Below, one piece after another: positions 21,681 to 32,857 of a stretch of DNA of 43,892 nt. A program made the translations under genes and the position numbers. Where the stretch lies: assembly GCA_946803715.1 (NCBI GenBank), contig CAMPET010000051.1, positions 317,745-361,636 of the forward strand, given 5' to 3'. Positions within the stretch are counted from its first letter, which is position 1; the number at the start of each line of letters is the position of its first letter. The notes beneath the pieces are model-generated. The model had not been told where the DNA came from, searched no databases, and saw only the letters and a list, made by a program, of their open reading frames with translations. The stretch comes from Beroe ovata. Taxonomy: Eukaryota > Ctenophora > Nuda > Beroida > Beroidae.

Positions 21681-24600
21681 CTGACAGTGACATATGCTCT
21701 GACGACCTTATAGTTATTTCTTATAGTTATACGGGTATCAGCTGTTTATCATGTGCAAGAACATGATCCTCGCAAATCTAAAATGAGTGGATCGCAGCGC
21801 TAGAATTCAGGGAACGCGCGCTTATCATTCCATATATGGTCGTAATGAGGAGCAAAAATTTGCTCCCGCATATTTTCGCGGGAAACCATAATCCCAGGAC
21901 CGGAGGACCCAGCGCGCGGAGAATTTGGGTCACGCAGCACGGGAACACATGAAAATAGGCATCATCCAATGCATATAGCATGGCAGCTCCTCAAATCATA
22001 GGAATAGGATATTTATCAACAAACGAATTTGAACCTCTAGCAACCATAGTAACTTAAATCGTAAACACTGAACTGCTTTCTGTGCTACTGTATGCGACTC
22101 GCTGACTCGTTTCTTTGTGTTGTGTGTTAGAAATGCGTGTAAGTGACAGTGTCAAGTGTTGATGTCATATGTTAGTGTCATGCGTTAGTAATGACTGACG
22201 GTGTCAATGTCATGTTGTAGTGTCTTATCTTAGTGTTGTGTCTCAATGTTCGATTCCTCTCTCTGATGTACCGCTCAAACTGGGATTCCCGCCCAAACTG
22301 GGATTCAGCACAAACACCAGCTGAAATGATGGATCACAGTCAATCAGATTTTCTCTTGCAACTTGTGAGGGCGTATTTGATAATTATACGGGACTGAAGA
22401 AGAGAAGGGTTTGGGGCGAATTAGGACTTCCTATTCACGTGTAATTGGGTTCATGGGTGACAAGGCGAGTGTAAAATCCTAGGCGTCACTCATCACTCTT
22501 GATCACTCGCCTCCTGAATTCTCACCCCTTGATCACTGGGTATAGGACTCTACGGCGGAGGACGCTACGGCGGAGGACTCTACGGCGGAGGACTCTACGG
22601 CGGAGGACGCTACGGCGGACTTTTCAATTTAGGGTGGACGCTACGGCGGATTTTCATTGAAGCACCAAAGGGGAAAGTTATATCAGTAATGAGAAGCAGG
22701 ACGTGCACTGAGTTCGTCATCTTGTCGCTGTTCCGGGTACCCTGTCAGTCATGAGCATCTCTTAAATCGTTCGACGACGATCTAGAGATGCAGCAATACA
22801 CTGCGCAATGGGAGCGTTATCAAGTCAAGTGACAAGGCAAAAATCTAGAGTGGTGTAAGGCCACGTGACTCGAACAAGTCACGTGACACAGCAGTAATTT
22901 AAACAGCGGTTCACATGACCCCCTACCGCAGCAATGAGATGGGTATTCCGGTCATCAGTAGTACCGCAGTACCGCAGTACCGCAGTACCGCATTGGAATA
23001 TAAATGGGGATCACTGCTTTTGACTCATGCTCTCAAGCAGCCGCACNTCAGGTGACTGAGGGTGAGAAGGTGGTGTCAGGTGACTTATAATGACTTTACT
23101 AACTTCACAGTCACGTTGTAACGACGATGAGGATACACTTTCTCTACCGATACGGGGAGTGCAGGACTCTGGAACAATATGCAATACTACGGATAACACC
23201 CCTCGACAACACATGATGCGAACAACAGCTGTACATAGTAAACATCAGAGATAGTGCACCGGCAAGATAACTAATAATGATGTGCGTGTGTGTGCGTGTG
23301 TGTGTGTTTGTGCGTGTGTGTGTGGGTAGGGGTATCGGCTAACGCTAGTGTTGTGTGGACGTCACTGACCAATGATAACAGCTAAGTATAGGTCACGTGA
23401 CAGACACCATGCTGTGCTGTATGCACATCTTTGAACATCTGTGACCATTGTACTCTTCTACTGCAGTTATTATTAGCAGTTGCAGTGAGCTAACAGCGAT
23501 ATCTTGTATGAACTGATTGCAAATCAATGGAATTGAAAGAAATATCTGCGGAAAATATCCACTGCCTCAAGCCTGTCACACCAATTTCACGATCCTGTCA
23601 CACGCCTGTCACACTCCTTCCACATATAATGTCAAAACTCTGTCACACACCGCATGACAGTAATTGACAAATTCTAATTTCTTAATAACCACGCGGAGTA
23701 TAACGACGAGGTCAAACGATGTGTCGCCAGTTCTCCCCAGGCAGAGAGCGTCGTCATTGCAACATATTGCCTCCCCAGAATCTCTTTGAAAAGGAGGTTA
23801 CAAAGTTCTATAGTTCAGTGTAGTGCGGCTTTGTTTGGAGGGCTCTAGTAAACAGGCTCTGTGATACACCATTGTTATACTGCTATTATGGTCTAGCTCT
23901 CATTTTTCTAACGTAGACCGCACATATTGTCTCTTTGTCATCTTGTAGTTGTTTTTCCAAAATATTAACACGAGATTAGCCTTAACCTACCAAAAAACCT
24001 AGCCTTAACCTACCACAACACTTAGCATAAACCTACCACAAAACCTACCATAGAACTTAGCCTTGACCTACAACAATGAACAATATTTAGCCTTAATTTC
24101 ATAAGCCTTAACTTCATAAGCCTTAACCTCACAAGTTGCGTGTTAGATCACACTCACTAATTCCCGCGGGGTTTGGTCTAGACTTGGCTCATCCCAGCAG
24201 CTGCACTACCGTATCAGCTGGAATCACAATGAAATACGCTTAGTCAGTAAGTTCAAGGGTATACTTCCGTTTGCCACTTTGGCCAAGCGCCAGTCTAACG
24301 CCGGTCTAACGCTGGTCTTTCGCCGGTCCAACGCCAGTCGAATGCAGGTTCGGCACTGGTCTTGTGGCAAACGGACTAATGCCCAAGTTCTATAACAACC
24401 ATATGCCATTGCGTTTATCAAAAACAAAAACTCAGATAACCCGTAATTATAAATCATAAGAAAATTACCCAGAGCAAAAGCCTAAATTCAGGTTGCATAA
24501 CTATTAACTAAACGTGTGCAAATATTTCGTTACACCGGGAGGATTCCGGAGGCTTTCCTATGAGGCTTATAAATGGACCTTTTTGAAATCAGAAATACTC

Positions 24601-24799
24601 AAACAAAGAGTTGGTATTTGATAAAGTCTAAAAATGCAAGTTTTACCATTTACTCAGTGTTAAGTGCTCTCTTCAGTGTGAAACAGACTCATTTAGAGCA
24701 TAACCATGTGCCAGACACGGCCAACTATGAGTGGCGCACCACGTCATGAAGTTGCTAGCGTCCTGGAGTAACATCATTTGGTACTCAGACACCAGTGCC
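21681..24799. other. Gene-poor stretch with several small arrays
   Basis: No exon chain recognised. Contents by eye: repeats of GTGTCA/TGTCATG (22135-22230), a 15-bp GGACGCTACGGCGGA array (22545-22650), CAGTACCG repeats (22960-22995), a single-n join (23047), a (GT)n-rich tract (23281-23325), CCTGTCACAC repeats (23572-23650), CCTACCACAAAACCTAGCCT-type repeats (23970-24130) and a GCCGGTCTAAC array (24285-24350). Confidence 0.6.
22545..22650. repeat. 15-bp minisatellite (GGACGCTACGGCGGA)n
   Basis: Five adjacent units alternate between GGACTCTACGGCGGA and GGACGCTACGGCGGA, and one displaced unit lies at about 22634-22650. Confidence 0.9.
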
Positions 24800-25682
24800 T
24801 CACTGCTGCAAGATTCCCGCTATCGAAGATCTGAGCGCTCTTTCCGCTGCCCCGGTGATGACTTTGGCACATTTATTGTTCTGATACAACTTGAACGTGG
24901 GCAAAACTCTGAAGAGAGGAATAATGGCGGATTTTCAATAGTCGTACTATACTTACTTTCTGAGCATGTGAAGATTCTGTAATTTCATCTTATCACATGT
25001 CATACCTAATATTCTCCTTGTTGGCTATCTCATCCGCACTATCTGCATTTATCTTGTAGAACTTGGCTCGTCGCTCACTATTAGCTATGTCCTCAAATAC
25101 GGACGTCATTCTGCAATAATCGCACTTCATGTACTGTTTAGATTATAATACAGGAAGACTTGCAGTATGCAGGACATTGAACAGTATAAAGGACAGTATA
25201 CACTGTACAGTATACTGTGCTAGACGGTATACAGTATACAGTACGGTATGCAGTACGCAGGACGGTATACAGTATACGAGACTGTATACAGAATGCAGGA
25301 CGGTATACAGTATGCAGTATGCAGGACGGTATACACTATACAGTACAGAACAATATACAGGACGGTATACAGTATACAATACGGTATACAGTATGCAGGA
25401 CGGTATACAGTATACAGTATGCAGGACGGTATACAGTATACAGTATGCAGGACGGTATACAGTATACAGGACGAGATATTGACGCAGAGGATCACTTACT
25501 TTGCACATGCACCACACCACGGAGTATAGAAATAGAACACAACTAGTCTCCCTGTCCCTCCTTGCCGTGCCTTGTTGCTGTAGTCCATAATGGAGTCTAT
25601 CTCATCAACCTTCACCACGCCGCGAGGTTTGCTCGAGCCTCCCCTGTTTTCTCTATGTTCTTTATGTTCCGTCCTCGATACC
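24800..25682 (-). CDS. Thioredoxin cassette A (three exons, downstream copy)
   Basis: Exons 25500-25682, 25006-25110 and 24800-24908 (stop TGA at 24800-24802) join in phase and code for a complete thioredoxin fold: a VVFYFYTPWCGACAK active site (redox CxxC as WCGAC), a FEDIANSERRAKFYKINADSA strand/helix, the cis-proline motif VLPTF, and a C-terminal helix ending in GILQQ. The first exon has a 3' splice site (ATTATCAG at about 25683-25690, minus strand) in the same phase as the donor of the 5' exon at 27177. It could therefore be an alternative 3' end of that gene, giving 322 aa. Alternatively it is read from the in-frame ATG at 25723 as a 145-aa protein with a mildly hydrophobic N-terminus. 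It keeps the conserved cis-Pro context that cassette B has altered. Confidence 0.72.
25200..25480. repeat. GGACGGTATACAGTATACAG satellite, array 1
   Basis: Units of roughly 19-28 bp built from ACGGTATACAGTATGCAGG occupy most of the intron between thioredoxin exons 1 and 2 of cassette A. TATACAGTATAC-like pieces are partly self-complementary. All ORFs here (poly YTVY/VCRT repeats) are artefacts. Confidence 0.92.
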
Positions 25683-25832
25683 CTGATAATAGCGAATTGA
25701 GCTACCACTGTGACAATTGACACTATACAGTGCGCACTTGGACAGTAGACACAGTGCCGTACTACACTTTTTCATTGGAACTGCGTACAGGATTACCTGA
25801 CGATGCAATTGCCAATTATAATGCCGTCATAG

Positions 25833-27748
25833 TTATACATACATCATCATAGTGCCTGCGAAGATTCCCGCTATCGTAGATCTAAGCGCTCTTTCCGCTG
25901 CCCCGGTGATGACTTTGACACATTTATTATTCTGGTACAACTTGAACCCGGGCAATTCTCTGAAGAGGGGGTGTTAATGTCATGGTGACTTTAAAATAGC
26001 TGTCATAGAAAGTACTTGTGAAGATACTGTAATTTTATCTTACCACACGTCGTACCTAACATTCTCCTTGTAAGCTATCATAGCCGCTCTTTCAACATTT
26101 ATCTTGTAGAACTTGGCTCGTCGCTCACTATTAGCTATGTCCTCAAATACTGGCGTCATTCTGCAATAATCGCACTTCACGTTGTTTATATCAGTACAAG
26201 AAAGCATGCCGTACAGGACAGTAGGTATACATACAGTCTTCTTTTGTGGTCACCGGATTTGGGTCTCAGTAGGATCTTTCCGCCGGGTCCCCAGAGGCAA
26301 ACACCTGCTAGTCAACCCAAAGGACACCCAAGTATATACCATAATGATATTAATACAGTATACAGGACGGTGTACAGTATGTAGGACAGTATACATAACT
26401 AGACGGTATACAGTGAACAGGACGCTATACAGTACAGGACGACATGATACAGTACATGGAGATATACATTACAGGATGGTATACAGTACAAGACGGCATT
26501 CAGTATACAGAACGGTATACAGTATACAGGACGGCATACAGTATGCAGGACGATATGTAGTACAGGACAGAATACAGGACGGTATGCAGTAAACAGTATA
26601 CTATGCCAGACGGTATACACTATATAGTACAGAACAATATACAGGACGGTATACAGTATACAATACGGTATACAGTATGCAGGACGGTATACAGTATACA
26701 GTATGCAGGACGGTATACAGTATACAGTATGCAGGACGGTATACAGTATACAGGACGAGATATTGACGCAGAGGATCACTTACTTTGCACATGCACCACA
26801 CCACGGAGTATAGAAATAGAACACAACTAGTCTCCCTGTCCCTCCTTGCCGTGCCTTGTTGCTGTAGTCCATAATGGAGTCTATCTCATCAACCTTCACC
26901 ACGCCGCGAGGTTTGCTCGAGCCTCCCCTGTTTTCTCTATGTTCTTTATGTTCCGTCCTCGATACCCTGATAATAGCGAATACAGTGGACGTTAACTGTT
27001 AAGCTACTACTGTGACATTGTGCCAACTACAAGTGACACAACAGTGACACTGTACAGTAGTGTCACTGTAGTCTGTCACTGCACTGTGACACTGTAGACT
27101 GTAGAGGAGCGCACTGAGTTAAGCTTTACTTTGTCACTGCACTTTGTCACTGTACTTTGTCACTGCACTGTTTTACCTGCTGGATATGTCCTCCACAGGG
27201 ATGTTCCGTCCTGCTTTACCTCTCCTCCACATTTCCAGTGCTCTCTCCACTGCAATCTGCTCGTTTTTACCCATGGTCACATTTCTAGTACACTTATAGT
27301 CCCCACACTTGGCATTCGTAGCGCCGGACTTGAACTTTGTCAACCCGTTCCCATTTATAGAGAATCCACTGAGTAGACCACCACTATTGACGATCTCACT
27401 AGGCTGGTACCCAAGTAGGTCACGTGTCATGCAACCATGGACCACGCCCTCGTCACTCCGGTGACACGTTACGTTGCCCATGTTACGGATATAAATATAG
27501 CCGGGGCGTATTCTGAGTCCGCGTCGTCTCTTTATTTCGGCATCGAGCTGGCCCAAGGAGTAGATGATGAGTCCAGCGAGCGTTTGCCCACTGCTCCAGC
27601 CCTTTCCGTCTGGCAAGACGTCTGACTGACAACTGAGGTGCAAGCTCTCCAATCGAATAGGAGGCCCCTGACGCTTGTTTCTGGGGCGGATTTCAAACAC
27701 ACATCTGTCGTCACTGCACACCACTTCGTAGTTGAGTGGATCTCCCAT
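25833..27748 (-). CDS. Novel-domain-thioredoxin fusion protein, cassette B ending (328 aa)
   Basis: Exons 27177-27748, 26784-26966, 26056-26160 and 25833-25959 join with matching phases (stop TAA at 25833). Exon 1 codes for about 190 residues that I do not recognise: at least seven cysteines, two N-glycosylation sequons (NVTC, NVTM), a GWSSGQTLAGLIIYSLGQ helix, and a basic RPRNKRQGPP segment. The sequons suggest passage through the ER, but no signal peptide follows the ATG at 27748. A strong pyrimidine tract ending in CTAG just upstream suggests that a further 5' exon was missed. The rest is a thioredoxin fold with WCGAC active site; here the cis-Pro motif reads ELPGF instead of VLPTF, and the C-terminus ends AGTMMMYV. 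A redox or disulfide-isomerase-like role in the secretory pathway is inference. A second set of the three thioredoxin exons follows downstream (cassette A). Confidence 0.68.
26340..26760. repeat. GGACGGTATACAGTATACAG satellite, array 2
   Basis: Same satellite as 25200-25480, in the corresponding intron of cassette B. Its last part, together with the first thioredoxin exon (26626-26981), matches 25342-25697 without any difference that I can see. Confidence 0.92.
26982..27176. repeat. Intron with GTCACTGCACTTT repeats
   Basis: The intron between the 5' exon and cassette B consists largely of CTTTGTCACTGCA and GTGACACTGTA motifs, partly in inverted orientation. Confidence 0.75.
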
Positions 27749-28489
27749 GCTAACGAAGTGCTCACTGCGGTGCTAGTTTCGATAGAAAGAGAGAGTGTGT
27801 GTTTGCCGTTTGGTGTACTTGAAGTCAGAGTCTAAAAACGTACGGAAATTCTGAGACTGATACCAATGAAGTACTGCTGTACCTATCAGATTACGGTCAC
27901 GTATTAAAGAATATGATTATGGCGTAGATAAAGAGATAAGCTAAAAAGGCTTATAAACCGTATTGTGCTACATTGTCTGCGGTGCATCTGTCTGCAATGT
28001 TGCACAGCTAAGTACTGATACAATGTTGAACTCCTGTCATGGTTGGATGAAGTCCCTGCACGGCTCTGATGACCATGCCATACATCATGCAATGTTTATT
28101 GAGGGCTTGAAGCTGTCAGAGACCCATTTCTGAATATCCCCGTGTAGTATTGCCCCCTCTCCCAAAATGTTCCAATTCTCTGCGATACGGCTATACGGCT
28201 ATATTTAGTTTTATAATGCTAAAGTGGATGGACCACGTTTTCTTGGAAAGTGGGATATTGCTAATGAAGGGGGCGGCACGGGTCACAGGTAGTTGGAAAC
28301 GTTTTGAAAAGATAACATTGACTTGAATGTGGGGGGAGTGGTGTTCATCTGTTTCAATAACAACCTTATTCCAAAACAGCTCCTGCAGCTCAATGTGAAC
28401 TGTATAAATGGGAGCAACAGTTTTCCCATAGGTATCAATATCATGCGCAGCTCAGCTGTAGTACCACTCCTACAAATAATATGATGCCA
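27749..28489. other. Upstream flank of the thioredoxin locus, no gene seen
   Basis: It contains a probable 3' splice site on the minus strand at about 27777 (pyrimidine-rich, ending CTAG), which hints at an unrecognised 5' exon with a signal peptide. I could not locate such an exon with confidence. Confidence 0.4.
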
Positions 28490-28890
28490 GAGTTTGATCA
28501 GCTGACACCACTGCATACCGGTGACGTAGGAATGCTTACGAAGGAATTCACTGACACTGGTACGTCAAAACAGGGATGTGTGACGATTTAGGTACTCAAT
28601 CGTCACATCTTGCTGACATCACTGCATACCAGTGACGTAGGAATGCTTGCGATGGTATGCGCTGACACCAGTTCGTCAGAACAGAGCTGTGTGACGATTG
28701 GGGTACTCATTCGTCACAAGTCGCTGACACCACTGCATACCAGTGACGTAGGAATGCTTGCGATGGAATGCGCTGACACCAGTTCGTTAGAACAGACCTG
28801 TGTGACGATTGGGGTACTCATTCGTCACAACTTGCTAACACCAATGCATACCGGTCACGAAGGAATGCCTGCGAACGAAATTTACTGACA
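28490..28890 (+). repeat. ~111-bp tandem repeat, about 3.5 copies
   Basis: Units start with GCTGACACCACTGCATACC at about 28500, 28611, 28722 and 28833 (last one partial). Each contains GTGACGTAGGAATGCTTGCG and TGTGACGATTGGGGTACTC. The length is a multiple of 3, so a 92-codon ORF with 37-residue repeats appears; I regard it as a by-product. Confidence 0.9.
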
Positions 28891-31469
28891 CTAGTACGTC
28901 AAGAAGCAGTATCGGACCATCGGTATCACCCAACTCGAGAAGAAGTATCTCTAGCTTCCAACTAGTGAAGAAGTATTAATACTTAGCTCCTTACTCGAGA
29001 AGTATTATATCGGTATTCCAAAATTAGAGACGTGGTAATGGTATTTGTAGCTTTAATTCCAATCCATAGTCGCCAGTCGGACTTACAGTAAGCGTAGGTT
29101 GTGGACTGTAAGTTCTGTGCGATTGGTTTATATTCATATTCAGACTAAGATGAGCTCAGATGAGCTCAAATTCATTATATTGTCACTAACATGTGCATTT
29201 ATGTCAGTATTTGGAAAAAACGCGATACTGACATTGACATTAATGCACATTCCTCGTCCGAGTTGTTTGAGAACCGTTCCCCGAGTAAAATGTCACAATT
29301 CTCATATAATATACTGTGAGCTATGATTATGCGCGAAGCACTGGAGCTAATTTGTATCATACCATATTAGGATTAATGCCAAGAGTCACAGAAGGGGGTT
29401 TTCAGGATTCATGTTTCATATATTCACCGTTTAGTTTTGATGGATCTGCCATTCTGACATGCTATATGAGCGAGGGAAACTTCAAACTCGCGCAGGACGT
29501 TATGCATTGCGTACATTGTCGCACGTGCACACAGTGATTTTTCTGTATAAATGCGCGGCGCGCGATATGGGGAAGTCTGGCATCACTACAGTGGCATCAC
29601 CACAGTGGGCGGGTTATTAAGTGTATATACCGGCCTTCATGATACTATGATAATCACAAATACATAATATATTGCATAAGTTACTACTAGGTGTGCACTA
29701 TGCAGTGTTTATCCCGGGTTTACATGTTTTCGTTATGGTTTTCATAGTAAATCCCCGTATAATTATACTACAGAGTAATTTCACTGAATATTATATCAGT
29801 GAAATAGCCTCACATGGCGGACAGCGCATTCGAGATGAGGTTGGTTTGAAGGTTGCTTCGTGATGGTACGTAAATTTGGGGTTCTTTTCTCAAGCACACG
29901 CTTGCACTCTCTCTCTCTCTCTCTTCCACATCCACACACAGGAGATTTGTAAACTATCATAAATACTTGTAAAATATCTGGACTGACTTGTATGATAGGT
30001 AGGTAATAACCGGCCGACATGCTATTTTGATAATCAATTGTGGCTGACAGGCACCGCCTTGTTTATGGCATTCTTGCCATACCGTGGACAAGTTTATGCT
30101 AACTTGTCAAATATGATGCGCCACGCACTATACCATTCACTCAAACTATCTCCATTGATTCTGCTTATCGTTTTACTTTTAACCTAGTTTACATAATTAC
30201 CCAGAGCGTTTTATCTACGAATATAATTATTATACTTGACTAATAATTCCCCATTTCCCCACCTCTCTCTAGCAGCTGTTCATTATCACACTGCATATTA
30301 CTATCACGTTTACTCCTAACCAAGTGTTTTCTCCATTATATTAGGTTGTGATTGCTTATGGTGTAAATATGATAAACTGCGATCACGGGAACTTCATGTA
30401 ACGCGCGAACGCCGCATATTCACAATGCTTTTTTCACCACTCTCAGCCCGACCGCCCAGTCTAAAAATCCTCAACTTGTCATCCCAACTATACCATCACG
30501 CTCCCATCACGCTTGCCGGACTCGATAGTCTCTACTCTTTACTGATAATGTTTGGTCTTGTTTCCACCCTGAGACTATCACTAATAATCCACCCCTGATA
30601 TGAGCTTCGGCCTTGATGTTTCCGATTATTCACCTGCTTCTATTCGGATTATGGGGTTATCGATTTAGGATCCATTTTCCAGAGTATAAAGTTAGCGGCT
30701 AAACTGCTACAAGCTGCTTCCGTTTTCAATTCTGTGTGAACACTCAAACACACAGTACACACACACACACACNGAGCTTGTTACTCACCAGACGTAACTC
30801 ATTAAAATAATAAAATACACAATATTTCATGTGATTGACCTCAACTTGTCTCCTCTATTAGGCAACAAAGCACAACAGTTTCTTTACAAATATCGCCGCG
30901 CGTCAATGACATATAAATTGTGTGTGACAATTTCATATTTTTCTCTGGTTATTGATATGATTAGCTTATGATCCTGCATGGTGAACTGTGAGTCAAATTC
31001 TCGGAGGTATTGCACCTTCCTCTGGCAGCCCCCATCCATTCATGCGTGATTACTTGCCCAATCCCGGGTTTAAAATTGCTTTAAATTGTTTAAATCCTTG
31101 CTGTACGGCATGTTAAACAAGGAATCGAAACCGTGGGGTTCCGTACAGACCACTCTGTCACAAGAGTTGATAGCCTAATCACATTTATACATGTTGGAGG
31201 GGGGGATGTTGCTATGTGTTGGTCACTGAGATTCCATATGAATGATGAGAGCGTTGTTTGAGCTTACTATTCGAGAACTCCCTGCTTTATTTTGGCAGCT
31301 CTTCCCAAATGCGTGATATTGGCAAGAGTTGGTCTTGAAATGAGAAGTTTCATGAATTAAGAACAAAAACTTGTGTCCCCGCTCCTTGCAAAACTCCTGG
31401 ATTCGCCCCTGGTCTATGTATGCGGTTCATGTGTGTTGCCATGTTTTGCCCAGTTGCTGTGTGGTCAGT

Positions 31470-31670
31470 GCTGCTATGTGTTTTACCTATGTTGCTATGT
31501 GTTTTACCTATATTGCTATGTGTTTACCTATGTTGCTATGTGTTTACCTATGTTGCTATGTGTTGCTATGTGTTTTACCTATATTGCTATGTGTTTTACC
31601 TATGTTGCTATGTGTTTACCTATGTTGCTATGTGTTTACCTATGTTGCTATGTGTTGCCCTGTGTTGCCC
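31470..31670. repeat. 20-bp minisatellite (TATGTTGCTATGTGTTTACC)n
   Basis: About ten imperfect units, with internal TGTTGCTATG duplications. It has open frames on the + strand that are repeat artefacts. Confidence 0.9.
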
Positions 31671-32729
31671 TGTGTTGCTCGATGTGGCTAGGATGTGGTC
31701 GTGGTTGCTATGAATTGCTATATTGAGTTACTATATAAAGTTGCTTAGTTAAGAACGCTCAATGTTGCTCAATATACAGGTCTATGGTGGGATATAACAG
31801 CTTACTTTATTAACTAGATTTTTTCATCACGTGTGCATAAGAGGCTTTCTTTATGGTGAGCCATGCACGAAGAATACATGGTTTAGTGGTGTAATAAGTT
31901 CACCATGTGAGTGTATCTGTGTGTGTTTGTGTCTGTGTCTGTGTCTGTTTATGTCTGTGTGTCTGTATGGGACCTGCGTCTGTATATTCTATATCCTTGT
32001 GTCTGCGTGAATCGATAATTCTGTGGCAGAATTGGATGCCTAGCTAGCCTCGTCATAGTATTGGACAGTACAGCATAACCTAGCATTGAGCATTGTCAGA
32101 AGTTTGATCAGTAGTGGCTACTGTAACTATGCGAATTAGGTATGTGAACCAATTCCATTCCCAGGGCGTACTGTCTTATTGTATGTGTGTGAGTATGTGT
32201 TGAGTGTGTTTGTGTGTGAGTGTGTGTTGAGTGTGTCTCTGTGTTTGTGTGTTTGTGTGTGAGTATGTGTTGAGTGTGGGCGTGCATATGTGAGTGTCTG
32301 TGTGTGGTTTTGTATTAAGTATTAACTCAATCTACTCAAGTAATCAATTCAAAGATAAAGTTCATGTGATTTCTTACTTAGCATTTTGCATTGATCATAA
32401 TATTATAGTGCTCGCTCAACATTTATTCTCTTTAGGTACTGTAGATAAACTATGCGAAAATTAATTTCAGATTCTATTGAGTCGCCTTTTTGTGATGAAA
32501 TGCAGGACTTTATTTTTTGAGTTTCGTTTATTGCTTGCAGCTTCTTTACTATAATAGGGAGCAGTAGGTATAGTACAATAGCACACATCTATTTGTCGTG
32601 TTTTGAGATTAATCCTAGATGAGTAATATCATACCACTGTCTTTCCCGTAAACCATTATAATTAGACAGACCATATGCATATTAGACAGAGTGTAGGATG
32701 AACATCCCCTACCCCCACGCAGACACATA

Positions 32730-32805
32730 CACAGTACACACGCACACACACGCACACACACGCACACACACGCACACACGCAGACACAAGCAGACACATA
32801 CACAN

Positions 32806-32855
<50 letters not shown>
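32730..32855. repeat. (CA)n microsatellite with CACACACG variants and a single-n join
   Basis: It starts as ACACACGC repeats and passes into pure (CA)n after the n at 32805. The n probably marks a collapsed or bridged repeat. Confidence 0.95.

Positions 32856-32857
<2 letters not shown>

Noticed and set aside
22240-22260. GTTCGATTCC as a tRNA T-arm
   Set aside because: No acceptor stem, D-arm or anticodon arm fits around it.
25683-25723. ATG at 25723 as the sole start of thioredoxin cassette A
   Set aside because: The acceptor at 25683 matches the phase of the 5' exon and is shared by cassette B, where the upstream frame is closed, so the ATG may be fortuitous; left as an alternative.
25129-26830. 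ORFs with VYSMQDGIQYT-type repeats
   Set aside because: They lie in the satellite inside thioredoxin introns, open in several frames on both strands.
31371-31726. Three overlapping + strand ORFs rich in Cys, Tyr and Leu
   Set aside because: They are translations of the 20-bp TATGTTGCTATGTGTTTACC array.
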